NCBI GenBank assembly: GCA_017939025.1
Contig: JAGBAI010000086.1
Location: forward strand, 1-42,125
DNA length: 42,125 nucleotides
From: Oscillospiraceae bacterium
GTDB lineage: Bacteria; Bacillota_A; Clostridia; Oscillospirales; Oscillospiraceae
Reading direction: 5' to 3'
The notes under the pieces were generated by a model that worked only from the letters and a program-made list of their open reading frames with translations, did no database searches and had not been told where the DNA came from. Position numbers and translations under genes: made by a program. Of this stretch, positions 23,218-30,520 are shown piece after piece; within the stretch, counting starts at the first letter, position 1, and each line of letters opens with the position of its first letter.

Positions 23218-23967
23218 ATGGTAAAATTATTGGAAGTCTGTGTGGATTCCTACGCTTCTGCCATAGCAGCCATTAACGGCGGCGCGGACAGGCTGGAGCT
23301 GTGCTCTGCCCTGGCGGTGGGTGGTCTGACCCCTTCTCCTGCCCTTTTGCGTCAGATCCGGCAGGTAAGCAACATTCCGGTACGCTGTCTCATGCGGCCC
23401 CGGGCCGGGGATTTTCTGTATACACAGGAAGAAATTCAGCAGATGGCTATGGAAATGGAGATACTCCGGGACGCAGGCGCTGACGGTTTTGTTATTGGCT
23501 GTCTGACTGCTGATGGCAGATTGGATGCCAGTACCATGGCCCCTCTTCTGAACGCTGCTGACGGCCTCGGACTGACCCTGCACCGGTGCATCGATGTCTC
23601 CCGGGATCTGTGCCAAACCTACCGGGATGCGGCAGCTCTGGGCTTTGACACGGTGCTTACCAGCGGCGGTGCCGGAAACTGCAAGGCCGGCAAAACGACT
23701 ATTGCAAAACTGATTGAACTGCGGGAGGAACTGGACGGCCCGGAGGTTCTCATCGGTGCCGGTGTCAATGCCTCTGTCATCTCTGATTTTCTCCAAACCG
23801 TTCCCGGCGCTTGCGCCTTCCATATGAGCGGCAAAGCGGAAATTGAAAGTGGAATGCGTTTTCGCAGAGAGGGTGTTCCCATGGGCGCACCGGGGCTGGA
23901 TGAGTGGCATATCCAGCAAACCAGTGAGAAAGCTGTCCGCTCTGCAAAAGAGGCGCTGAACCCATAA
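23218..23967 (+). CDS. cutC: CutC family protein (copper homeostasis)
   Basis: A 249-residue TIM-barrel protein. The start MVKLLEVCVDSYASAIAAINGGADRLELCSALAVGGLTPS is the CutC signature read in parts, followed by VRCLMRPRAGDFLYT and GADGFVIGCLTADG. CutC was first tied to copper tolerance, but its biochemical role is not settled. GAGGTG precedes ATG 23218. It is a single gene between the divergent glnA and a strong terminator. Confidence 0.94.
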   Translation: MVKLLEVCVDSYASAIAAINGGADRLELCSALAVGGLTPSPALLRQIRQVSNIPVRCLMRPRAGDFLYTQEEIQQMAMEMEILRDAGADGFVIGCLTADGRLDASTMAPLLNAADGLGLTLHRCIDVSRDLCQTYRDAAALGFDTVLTSGGAGNCKAGKTTIAKLIELREELDGPEVLIGAGVNASVISDFLQTVPGACAFHMSGKAEIESGMRFRREGVPMGAPGLDEWHIQQTSEKAVRSAKEALNP

Positions 23968-23972
23968 GAATA

Positions 23973-23998
23973 GCCGGGTATCCTGTTGGATACCCGGC
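23973..23998. terminator. Terminator between cutC and the convergent aldo/keto reductase
   Basis: GCCGGGTATCC and GGATACCCGGC form an 11-base stem with a four-base loop, between two convergent genes. Confidence 0.88.
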
Positions 23999-24005
23999 AA
24001 ATTAT

Positions 24006-24998
24006 TTATTCCGCGCAAATTGCATCGATCAATTTCAGTTCTTCTTCCGTAAAGCTGGTGTTCTTTGCCGCCTGGATATTGTCCAGGATCTGTTCCGGGC
24101 GGGAAGCACCTGCCAGAACGCTGGTGACAATACCGTCCTTCAAAACCCAGGCCAGGGCCATCTGCGCCAGCGTCTGGCCACGCTGCTGTGCCAGCGCGTT
24201 CAGCTTACGGATCTGTTCCAGCCGCTGGGGCGTCAGTGCGGCATTTTTCAGGAACCGGCCATCGGTCATGATCCGGCTGTCGGCAGGGATGCCTTTTAAG
24301 TAACGGTCAGACAGCAGGCCCTGGGCCAACGGAGAGAAGGCAATGATACCCTTGCCCAGCTTTGCAGCCGTCTCCTTCAAACCGTTTTCTTCAATGGTAC
24401 GGTCGAAAATGGAATAGCGGTTCTGATTGATCACAAAGGGCACCCGCATATCCTGCAAAATGGAAGCAGCCTGCTCCAGCTTTTCGCCGTTATAATTGGA
24501 CAGACCCACATACAATGCCTTGCCGGACTGCACCGCCGTTGCCAGCGCACCCATGGTCTCCTCCAAAGGGGTGTTGGGATCCATCCGGTGGTGATAGAAA
24601 ATATCCACATAGTCAAGGCCCATCCGTTTCAGGCTCTGATCCAGACTGGACAGCAGATATTTCCGGCTGCCCCAGTCACCGTAAGGGCCAGGCCACATGT
24701 AATAGCCAGCCTTGGTGGAAATGACCAGTTCATCCCGGTAAGGCATCAGATCCTCTTTCAGGAGACGGCCAAAATGAATTTCCGCCGTTCCCTCCGGCGG
24801 GCCATAATTATTGGCAAGGTCAAAATGGGTTATGCCATGATCAAAGGCTGTGCGGCACATATTGCGCATATTTTCAAAATTGCCGGTATCACCAAAATTA
24901 TGCCAAAGACCAAAGGACACTGTTGGCAGCCGCAGGCCACTGTTTCCGGAAGAATGATAGGGCATAGAATCGTAACGGCTTTCAGAGGCTCTATACAA
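24006..24998 (-). CDS. Aldo/keto reductase, YghZ (glyceraldehyde-3-phosphate reductase) type
   Basis: A 330-residue NADPH-dependent reductase. The AKR tetrad is visible: Asp and Tyr in THFDLANNYGPPEGTAE, Lys in LVISTKAGYY, His in VDIFYHHRMDPNTP. ALYVGLSNYNGEKL and FSPLAQGLLSDRYLKG, plus the end motif TSVLAGASRPEQILDN, place it with the AKR14/YghZ group that reduces L-glyceraldehyde 3-phosphate and methylglyoxal. The start at 24998 is TTG, with GGAAAGGTGG eight bases upstream; ATG 24965 lacks a site. The role is probably detoxification of reactive aldehydes. Confidence 0.92.
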   Translation of the reverse strand: MYRASESRYDSMPYHSSGNSGLRLPTVSFGLWHNFGDTGNFENMRNMCRTAFDHGITHFDLANNYGPPEGTAEIHFGRLLKEDLMPYRDELVISTKAGYYMWPGPYGDWGSRKYLLSSLDQSLKRMGLDYVDIFYHHRMDPNTPLEETMGALATAVQSGKALYVGLSNYNGEKLEQAASILQDMRVPFVINQNRYSIFDRTIEENGLKETAAKLGKGIIAFSPLAQGLLSDRYLKGIPADSRIMTDGRFLKNAALTPQRLEQIRKLNALAQQRGQTLAQMALAWVLKDGIVTSVLAGASRPEQILDNIQAAKNTSFTEEELKLIDAICAE

Positions 24999-25105
24999 AG
25001 AAATTCCACCTTTCCTTTTTCTTTACGTTATCATATCCGCAGAAAACTGTCAACGGTCATTCATAATTCCGCGTTTTTTCCATAGGCTAGTACCGGGTGA
25101 TGATC

Positions 25106-25579
25106 ATGAATAAGCATAATTGGAAAACCTATGCCCTTTGGATCCTTTTGACTGAGGCAGTAGGCGGTCTGTCCGGCTGGCTGACGAAGGATGCCATGCA
25201 GGTCTACATGGATACCATTGCACAGCCGCCCCTGTCTCCTCCCGGCTGGCTGTTTCCTATTGTCTGGGGAATCCTGTATGCCCTTCTTGGCTTCAGCGGT
25301 GCCCGAATCTGGCTGAGCGAAGCTTCCAGAAACCGCAGCTGGGGAATCAATCTGTATATCATTCAGCTGGTTGTCAATTTCTTCTGGAGTCTGATTTTCT
25401 TCAACCTGCAAGCCTTTGGGGCAGCATTTTTCTGGCTGCTGCTTCTGTGGGGACTGGTTTTGGGTATGATACTGGTCTTTTATAAAGTTGAACCGCTGGC
25501 AGGTAAATTACAAATTCCTTATCTGATCTGGCTTACCTTTGCCGCATATCTGAATTTCGGTGTCTGGCTTTTGAATTGA
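25106..25579 (+). CDS. tspO: TspO/MBR family protein
   Basis: A 157-residue membrane protein with five predicted helices. PPLSPPGWLFPIVWGILYALLGFSGARIW in parts is the TspO signature, as are VVNFFWSLIFFNLQAFG and LIWLTFAAYLNFGVWLLN. Family members bind porphyrins and related tetrapyrroles, which is of interest near a locus of multiheme cytochromes. Start codons GTG 25097, ATG 25100 and ATG 25106 are in frame. I chose 25106 because GGGTGATGATC just before it resembles the extended ribosome site, but all three are possible. Confidence 0.88.
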   Translation: MNKHNWKTYALWILLTEAVGGLSGWLTKDAMQVYMDTIAQPPLSPPGWLFPIVWGILYALLGFSGARIWLSEASRNRSWGINLYIIQLVVNFFWSLIFFNLQAFGAAFFWLLLLWGLVLGMILVFYKVEPLAGKLQIPYLIWLTFAAYLNFGVWLLN

Positions 25580-25604
25580 TAACCAAATTCAAAACAGCGC
25601 AAAA

Positions 25605-25630
25605 CAACGACCTGCCGCAGCAGGTCGTTG
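25605..25630 (+). terminator. Hairpin after tspO
   Basis: CAACGACCTGC and GCAGGTCGTTG form an 11-base stem with a four-base loop; there is no long T run. A second hairpin follows at 25654. Confidence 0.6.
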
Positions 25631-25653
25631 CAGGATTTTGTTGCAGCTCAGTA

Positions 25654-25684
25654 AAAAGGACATCCATTCGGATGTCCTTTTGTT
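25654..25684 (+). terminator. Second terminator after tspO
   Basis: AAAAGGACATCC and GGATGTCCTTTT form a 12-base stem with a four-base loop, followed by GTTTTGT. Confidence 0.85.
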
Positions 25685-25744
25685 TTGTCCTTAAGCAACA
25701 CTTTAGATGCAGCTTTTTTGTACCCTTATGATCTTAAAACTCTG

Positions 25745-25778
25745 AAAAAAGTTGAAACTTTCGTTCGCAAGTTTCAAC
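25745..25778 (-). terminator. Terminator of the barstar gene
   Basis: GTTGAAACTT and AAGTTTCAAC form a ten-base stem with an eight-base loop. On the minus strand six T follow directly (the A run at 25745-25750). It lies seven bases after the barstar stop. Confidence 0.9.
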
Positions 25779-25784
25779 ATTGAT

Positions 25785-26090
25785 TTATTCTGTATCTTCA
25801 AGAACAATAACTGATATTTCATTGTATTCATCCCGAGCTTCCTGAAATACAGTAATGATTTCTTTCACATCCTCCTGCAGTTCTTTTGTTCTTGTTTGAG
25901 GCATGATGGTCACCTCTGCAGGAGTGTACATCATTCCGGTTACGGCATCCCATAATGCATCCAGGTTTTCACCACACCACTGGGGTAATTCCAGCACACT
26001 CTTTATCTGCGCATAGATTTCGCCCAGATATCTGCACTCAGAAAAATCCAGACTGAACCTTCTTAATTCGCGTTCTTCCACCTGTTGCAC
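25785..26090 (-). CDS. Barstar-family ribonuclease inhibitor (orphan immunity protein)
   Basis: A 101-residue protein. RFSLDFSECRYLGEIYAQI followed by LELPQWCGENLDALWDAVTGMM matches barstar, whose helix 2 (NLDALWD) plugs the barnase active site with its Asp. It would neutralise a barnase-type RNase. The matching RNase gene just upstream is broken (26096-26377), so this immunity gene is orphaned but looks intact. Ribosome site GGAGG is at 26092-26096, overlapping the stop of the RNase fragment. GTG 26090 is very close to it and GTG 26081 is at a better distance, so the true start may be 26081. Confidence 0.87.
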   Translation of the reverse strand: MQQVEERELRRFSLDFSECRYLGEIYAQIKSVLELPQWCGENLDALWDAVTGMMYTPAEVTIMPQTRTKELQEDVKEIITVFQEARDEYNEISVIVLEDTE

Positions 26091-26095
26091 ACCTC

Positions 26096-26377
26096 CTACA
26101 CAATTTCAACAAAAGTTTCATAATGATCGTATGTTACAAAAATCAAGCCGTCATTGGAATACAGTATCCGGTGTCTGCTCCGATAACCACCAGTATAATT
26201 TATATCCGCTTCATACCAGATTCTTCCATCCGCCTGCGGTAAATGCCCATTCCGGTTTCGTTAGATGTCGCCGCCAATCATTTTACCTGGCGCAACCTCA
26301 TCCAGATTACCTAATACGGACACCCATCCTAACGCCTTCGCTTCTTTCTTCCCAATATACTTATCAGGAAGGTATAA
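26096..26377 (-). pseudogene. Barnase-type ribonuclease fragment with a nonsense codon
   Basis: On the minus strand the frame reads LYLPDKYIGKKEAKALGWVS, then VLGNLDEVAPGKMIGGDI, a TAA stop at 26263-26261, then RNRNGHLPQADGRIWYEADI and NYTGGYRSRHRILYSNDGLI, finally FVTYDHYETFVEIV and TAG at 26096. This aligns with the barnase core from the LPDNYITKSEAQALGW helix to the C-terminus. The catalytic Glu (EADINY), Arg residues (YRSRHR) and His (DHYETF) remain after the stop codon, which replaces the Phe of GGDIF. The 5' part is missing: upstream the reading passes in another frame into a methylase fragment. The toxin is therefore inactivated by truncation and a nonsense mutation. Confidence 0.86.
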
Positions 26378-26610
26378 GCTATGTTCTCTTTGCATCCGCA
26401 GCCGTTTCCACCGTTTTCAGGCTCCCAGTCGATTACATTACCAACGATACAGTAAACGGGCGGTTCTTCACTAACCAGCGGAACATTGTTCCCTCCAGTG
26501 CCACACCGGGCAGAGATGGTTGGCGATACTTCATAGGGACCAGTATACCGCGAGTCGATGCCATGATTCTCATATTCTCTGCTTGACCTCTTTTTCGAAT
26601 CACATAATAT
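26371..26610 (-). pseudogene. Fragment of a phage-type DNA cytosine methyltransferase
   Basis: The open minus-strand frame reads EYENHGIDSRYTGPYEVSPT, ISARCGTGGNNVPLV, then YCIVGNVIDWEPENGGNG and CGCKENIAYT. The blocks SPTISARxGTGGNNVPLV and YCIxGNxIDxxPxNGGNG are typical of the repeat-like middle region of prophage-encoded 5-methylcytosine methyltransferases in Clostridia. There is no start codon and no catalytic PCQ or ENV motif, and a TGA lies at 26613-26611. Near 26371-26377 the similarity stops and barnase similarity begins in another frame, so two unrelated genes have been joined. No function is expected. Confidence 0.72.
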
Positions 26611-26658
26611 TCACGCTTCTTGCGTCATGATCGCAGTTATTTATAGTATTTATTTCTT

Positions 26659-26930
26659 CTAACTGATATTTCCTTTATGCACATGGTTTCCGTAGGCCAT
26701 ATGTACAGGCGATTCAAAGAAGAAGTGCTGATCGCAACCGCCCAAAAGGCCTCTCATGATCTCCTGTCTGCGTACATCCTCTCTGGGTGGGTATTGTTGT
26801 ACTCGAAGACCACTTCCTTGCAGTGATCCCGCTCCTCCTGGAGCTGTCTTTCCTTCTGGATATCGGCGGGATCGGTATGGCCATGTTCATAGAACAGCAT
26901 ACCATTATTGATTCGGTCACATAAATGCAT
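26659..26930 (-). pseudogene. Truncated, frameshifted sugar O-acetyltransferase (maltose acetyltransferase type)
   Basis: From ATG 26930 (AAGGAGGAAT before it) the frame reads MHLCDRINNGMLFYEHGHTD and continues to YNNTHPERM before a short out-of-frame end at a TGA. The neighbouring frame continues with DVRRQEIMRGLLGGCDQHFF, then FESPVHMAYGNHVHKGNIS and TAG 26661-26659. Together these resemble the N-terminal Mac domain and the start of the left-handed beta-helix of maltose/galactoside acetyltransferases. One base is missing near 26785-26790, and the hexapeptide-repeat domain is lost altogether. It is the third broken gene in a row. Confidence 0.72.
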
Positions 26931-26958
26931 GGGATTCCTCCTTCGATGCGTGTATCAG

Positions 26959-26986
26959 AATCTCCCCGGACTGCGCCGGGGAGATT
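26959..26986 (-). terminator. Hairpin upstream of the acetyltransferase remnant
   Basis: AATCTCCCCGG and CCGGGGAGATT form an 11-base stem with a six-base loop, without a T run. On the minus strand it directly follows a small open end (AQAAINASK and stop TAA 26997-26995), which looks like the C-terminus of a lost gene. Confidence 0.5.
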
Positions 26987-26994
26987 GATAGATA

Positions 26995-27134
26995 TTACTT
27001 GGAAGCGTTGATTGCGGCCTGGGCAAATATCTATATTTGGAGGAAATCAAGAGGACTTCTCTGGGATTTCAAATGCTGCTTTCGCCGCAAAGGTAGATAT
27101 CCACGCAATGTCCGTCTGTTTGTAAATAAAACAA
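26995..27134 (-). other. Intergenic stretch with probable gene remnants
   Basis: Downstream of ccsA on the minus strand two short protein-like ends are seen, one ending EIPEKSS and one ending AQAAINASK. Neither has a start or a recognisable family. No clear terminator for ccsA was found. The stretch fits the decayed neighbourhood to its left. Confidence 0.35.
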
Positions 27135-27920
27135 TTAACCGTAGGAATGGAGGCCAGGCAGAAGGGTGTTGACACCCACAAAGGTGAATAAAACTACCGG
27201 CACCGCAATGACCACGAACCAGGCCATGACCTTGCCGCTCATCTTTTTACGCATCCGCAGATGCAGATAGATGGCATACAGGATCCAGGTGATCAGAGCC
27301 CAGGTTTCCTTTGGATCCCAGGTCCAGAATGCAGACCAGGCCTGCTCTGCCCAGATGGCACCGGACAGGATCACAACGGTCAGCAGCAGGAAGCCCAGAG
27401 CCACCAAGCGGTAACAAAGGTAATCCAACTGCACCAGCTGTGAATTGGGCAGTTTCTTTTCCTGCAGCAGCCAACGCAGACCACCACAGCCAGCCAGGAC
27501 AAAGGCTGCGTAGGAGAACACAGCAGAGCCAATATGCAGACCGAACCAGGCACTCTTCAGTGCGGGCATCAGCTCTGTGATTTCTCTGGGCTGCAGGGCA
27601 GCATAGGACAGGATCAAGAATGCCATGGGCATAGCCGCTGCCCGGATCCATTGGGCTTTGGATTTCACCTGCAAGCCAATGAGCATTATAGCAACGCCCC
27701 AGGCGAAGGCAGTGGAAAACTCAAACTGGTTGGACAGGGGCAGCCGCTGCGCAATCACGCCGCGGACAAACAAATAGACCGTGTTGCAAACCGCACCTGC
27801 CACAAACAGCCACCATGCCAGGCGGGTGATCTTCTCTTTTTTAAATACCATACCGCCCAGTTCCAGTACCGTAGCAACAAAATACGCGATCAAAGCCGCA
27901 AAAAACAATCCATTCAACAT
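27135..27920 (-). CDS. ccsA: Cytochrome c assembly protein CcsA (ResC), system II heme handling
   Basis: A 261-residue membrane protein with about eight helices. It carries the tryptophan-rich WWD-like motif WSAFWTWDPKETWALITW (about 203-220), where heme is presented, and His residues in the helices around it. With ResB it moves heme across the membrane and attaches it to CxxCH motifs. Its start overlaps the end of resB by seven bases, so the two are coupled. The only c-type cytochromes in the window are the two NrfA proteins encoded directly upstream, which are the natural clients, including their CxxCK site. Confidence 0.92.
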   Translation of the reverse strand: MLNGLFFAALIAYFVATVLELGGMVFKKEKITRLAWWLFVAGAVCNTVYLFVRGVIAQRLPLSNQFEFSTAFAWGVAIMLIGLQVKSKAQWIRAAAMPMAFLILSYAALQPREITELMPALKSAWFGLHIGSAVFSYAAFVLAGCGGLRWLLQEKKLPNSQLVQLDYLCYRLVALGFLLLTVVILSGAIWAEQAWSAFWTWDPKETWALITWILYAIYLHLRMRKKMSGKVMAWFVVIAVPVVLFTFVGVNTLLPGLHSYG

Positions 27921-29170
27921 AAGGTTTCCTCATTTCTAATTTCAGATTCCAAAAGGGCGGTCAGTTCCAGGATGAGCCCCTGGGGTTTGGGTCCTGCCAC
28001 TGTGTAACCTTCCTCACGGACAGCAACAATGGCAGGTGTCTGGAAGAAGCAGAACCAAAGGCCCAGTATCATCAAACCAAAGGCCGAGAACAGCATAACA
28101 TTGACTGCCTCGGGGGTTCTCTTGATCCGCAGGCCGGGATATTCCACGGGATCTTCAAAGGTGAATTCCACACCACCAACGCTTAGGGTTTCTCCAGGAA
28201 AAACCATAACGGGAGTGTAGACACCTTCGGATGCCAGCAGTACCTGGTACACCGGGTCTTCATAGGAACCGGAGGTCTGGGTGATCAGAGTAAAGTTTCC
28301 ACTCTCATCCCGGATGTAGCCGGGATACAGCGCTTCAAACCAAATACCGTTGATGCTGTCCAGGGACAGGAAGCACATCTCATTCAAAAGGAAGCGATCT
28401 TCTCCCCCGGTTTCCGTGTTCCGGACGGTGACCGCACCGGCAGTGCCGTAGGTCTGCTGATAAACCTTGTAGCCACCGAAAGACAGCGGATAGTTGACAC
28501 TGATCCGCTGCTGACCGCTGGTTCTGCCATCTGGAAGGCGGATCTCAATGACGCTGGCATAATCCAGCTTGCCTTCCCCGTTTTCAATCTGAAAGGATTC
28601 CACTGCAATAGAAGTTCCATCTTCCATAGGAAGGCTCTCACCGGGGAAGCAGGTCTGGTCCGTTACCTTGGGCAAATACAGGGCGGCCGCGCCAAACAGC
28701 ACCGTCAGCAGAATGGCCAGATGGGTCACGAAGGAACCATACCAGCCAATTACATTCTTGCTGTAGACAGTGGTTTCCCCAAATGCTTCTTTCTTGTAAT
28801 GGCGCTCTTCCAGCAGCTGCCGCAGCTGGGAAGTGCCTTCTGCGGACAGAAATACCTTGGTCTTTCGCTCAGCTGCAGATGCTGCAGCCTTTTTCGATGC
28901 CTTCACCACATTCCGGATCCGGATCAGAGAACAAAGTGTCAGATTCAGACACAGCAGCGCCAGCAATGTGATAAAATACCAGCTGCCGAACACATCATCC
29001 AGCCCCAGTTTCAGGATAACACCATGCCAGTCGGGGTAGGTCTGCACATACCAGTCCGGGGTATTTCCCTGGGCAATGACAGAACCGGGAAAGCTGCACA
29101 GCAGGATCAATCCCAGCAGGATCATACCGAAGGTCATGGAGCGCAGAAATTTCATCAGTCTCTTTTGCAA
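27914..29170 (-). CDS. resB: Cytochrome c biogenesis protein ResB
   Basis: A 418-residue protein with three N-terminal membrane helices (about 10-34, 63-85 and 138-160), a large extracytoplasmic domain (about 165-350) and a last helix near 355-378 (VMLFSAFGLMILGLWFCFF). This is the ResB/Ccs1 layout: LRSMTFGMILLGLILLCSFPGS at the start and YKVYQQTYG in the outer domain (FGGYKVYQQTYG) are typical. The start is TTG 29170, seven bases after AAGGAG; the ATG at 29155 is an alternative. It is separated from the upstream nrfA by a strong terminator, so expression may depend on read-through or on a promoter I could not see. Confidence 0.92.
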   Translation of the reverse strand: MQKRLMKFLRSMTFGMILLGLILLCSFPGSVIAQGNTPDWYVQTYPDWHGVILKLGLDDVFGSWYFITLLALLCLNLTLCSLIRIRNVVKASKKAAASAAERKTKVFLSAEGTSQLRQLLEERHYKKEAFGETTVYSKNVIGWYGSFVTHLAILLTVLFGAAALYLPKVTDQTCFPGESLPMEDGTSIAVESFQIENGEGKLDYASVIEIRLPDGRTSGQQRISVNYPLSFGGYKVYQQTYGTAGAVTVRNTETGGEDRFLLNEMCFLSLDSINGIWFEALYPGYIRDESGNFTLITQTSGSYEDPVYQVLLASEGVYTPVMVFPGETLSVGGVEFTFEDPVEYPGLRIKRTPEAVNVMLFSAFGLMILGLWFCFFQTPAIVAVREEGYTVAGPKPQGLILELTALLESEIRNEETLC

Positions 29171-29188
29171 AACAGTTTCTCCTTCATA

Positions 29189-29224
29189 GAAAAATCGCCG
29201 TCCGTCAGAAATGGCGGACGGCGA
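29189..29224 (-). terminator. Terminator between nrfA and resB
   Basis: TCGCCGTCCG and CGGACGGCGA form a ten-base stem with a ten-base loop, followed on the minus strand by TTTTTC. It would lower transcription of resB-ccsA relative to the nrfA genes. Confidence 0.85.
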
Positions 29225-29239
29225 TCATCTCTCTATAGC

Positions 29240-30517
29240 TTACTTGAACATACCCATGGCTTTGTTTGCCAGAGTCTCTGCCTTATCCAGGCACTCGGCA
29301 TTCAGTTGGGAGTTGTGGGCGCCTTCGCTGTTTTCCACCATGACGAAGTCCCAGTAGAACTGGGCATCCCGGGCCACAGCACGGATGGCGTTCAGCTCTT
29401 CCTCGGTATATTCGCCGCTTTCCACAGCCTTCACCAGCTTCTCGGTGAGGCCTTCCAGCAGATAACCGATGGCATAGGTGCGGCGCTCGGTCTCTTCCTG
29501 GATCGCGCGGACTTCACCCACCAGATCGGTGTGACACTCGGCGCAGGTGCCGCTCATCAAGACTTCGTTGTCCAGGGGGCTCATCCAGGTATGGCTGATG
29601 TAGGTGGTTCCATCAGCGGCTACAGCTTCGCCCATGTGGCAGTCAGCACAGGTAAAGGTATCCTTATGGACACTGCCTTCACCCATGTAAGTTTCAAACT
29701 CGGGGTGCTGCACCTTGATCTGACGGACACCGCTGCGGGGATTGGTGTAGTCCGCGAAGGGCTGACCGTCCACGATGGTACGGTTGTAGTAATCCAGAAT
29801 AGCATCGGGGGTCATGGTAGCCAGATTCTGGTAAGGCAGGGTAGTTGCCTTGGTAGCAGGAGCAAAGTAATATTCCACGTGGCACTGTGCGCAGGACAGA
29901 GTCTCGGGAGCCACCTTCTGCAGGTCCTCACCCATGGCATCGGACAGATAGGTGTGGGTCACTACCAGTTCATCACCGGTATTAGCATGGCAGTTGTAGC
30001 AGCTGACGGACTCATTGACCTCAGAGAGCATATCCTCAAAGGGGATGGTGTAGGCAGCATCACCCAGCTCGTTGACCTTGGCAGTAAAGTCTGGGGTCTT
30101 GCAGCTGAAGCAGTTTGCCAGGGCATGGGGACGGCCTGTGGCAGTTACGTCCTCCACGGTGTAAACATGGCCGCGGGCACTGCCGTAGAACTTGGAGAAT
30201 GCCATGCCCTCATAGACGATGGGGATCATGGGATAATCCTTGGTATAATCATGGATCTCGGTGTTTTCGTTGTTTGCCATGTAGGATGCGTAGATTTCGG
30301 GATACTCGTCTGCCCAGTCATTGGCACGCAGTACGGTAACACCGGAGCCGGTCTCCACGACCTGAGCGGTGCGGACTTCCTCAGCGACCGGCGCAGCAGC
30401 CTCGGTGGCAGCAACTTCGGGGGCAGCGGTTTCTGCGGGAGCTTCCTCGGTTTTCTGACAAGCGCAGAAGGTCATTATCAGCAGCGCAGCCAGAAGCAAC
30501 ATATAGAATCTTTTCAT
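29240..30517 (-). CDS. nrfA: Cytochrome c nitrite reductase (ammonia-forming), lipoprotein form
   Basis: A 425-residue pentaheme enzyme that reduces nitrite to ammonium with six electrons. The N-terminus is a signal peptide ending FCAC, probably lipid-anchored at Cys 20, then an Ala/Glu/Pro linker to about residue 50. Heme sites: CFSCK at 136-140 (active-site heme with Lys ligand), CYNCH 173, CAQCH 209, CADCH 290, CAECH 325. Active-site Arg (RGH, 115), Glu-Tyr-Tyr after CAQCH, Lys and Gln in KVQH (268-271) and the distal His at 284 are all present, so it should be active with the usual calcium site. It starts three bases after the stop of the fused homologue and shares most of that protein's C-terminal sequence, so it is a tandem duplicate. 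Confidence 0.95.
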   Translation of the reverse strand: MKRFYMLLLAALLIMTFCACQKTEEAPAETAAPEVAATEAAAPVAEEVRTAQVVETGSGVTVLRANDWADEYPEIYASYMANNENTEIHDYTKDYPMIPIVYEGMAFSKFYGSARGHVYTVEDVTATGRPHALANCFSCKTPDFTAKVNELGDAAYTIPFEDMLSEVNESVSCYNCHANTGDELVVTHTYLSDAMGEDLQKVAPETLSCAQCHVEYYFAPATKATTLPYQNLATMTPDAILDYYNRTIVDGQPFADYTNPRSGVRQIKVQHPEFETYMGEGSVHKDTFTCADCHMGEAVAADGTTYISHTWMSPLDNEVLMSGTCAECHTDLVGEVRAIQEETERRTYAIGYLLEGLTEKLVKAVESGEYTEEELNAIRAVARDAQFYWDFVMVENSEGAHNSQLNAECLDKAETLANKAMGMFK

Positions 30518-30520
30518 TTC

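Noticed and set aside
25605..25684. Two hairpins after tspO as a small RNA gene
   Set aside because: They are best read as consecutive terminators; there is no promoter between tspO and the hairpins.
26131..26586. 151-codon plus-strand open frame in the fragment region
   Set aside because: It is antisense to the barnase and methylase fragments, whose minus-strand translations match known families.
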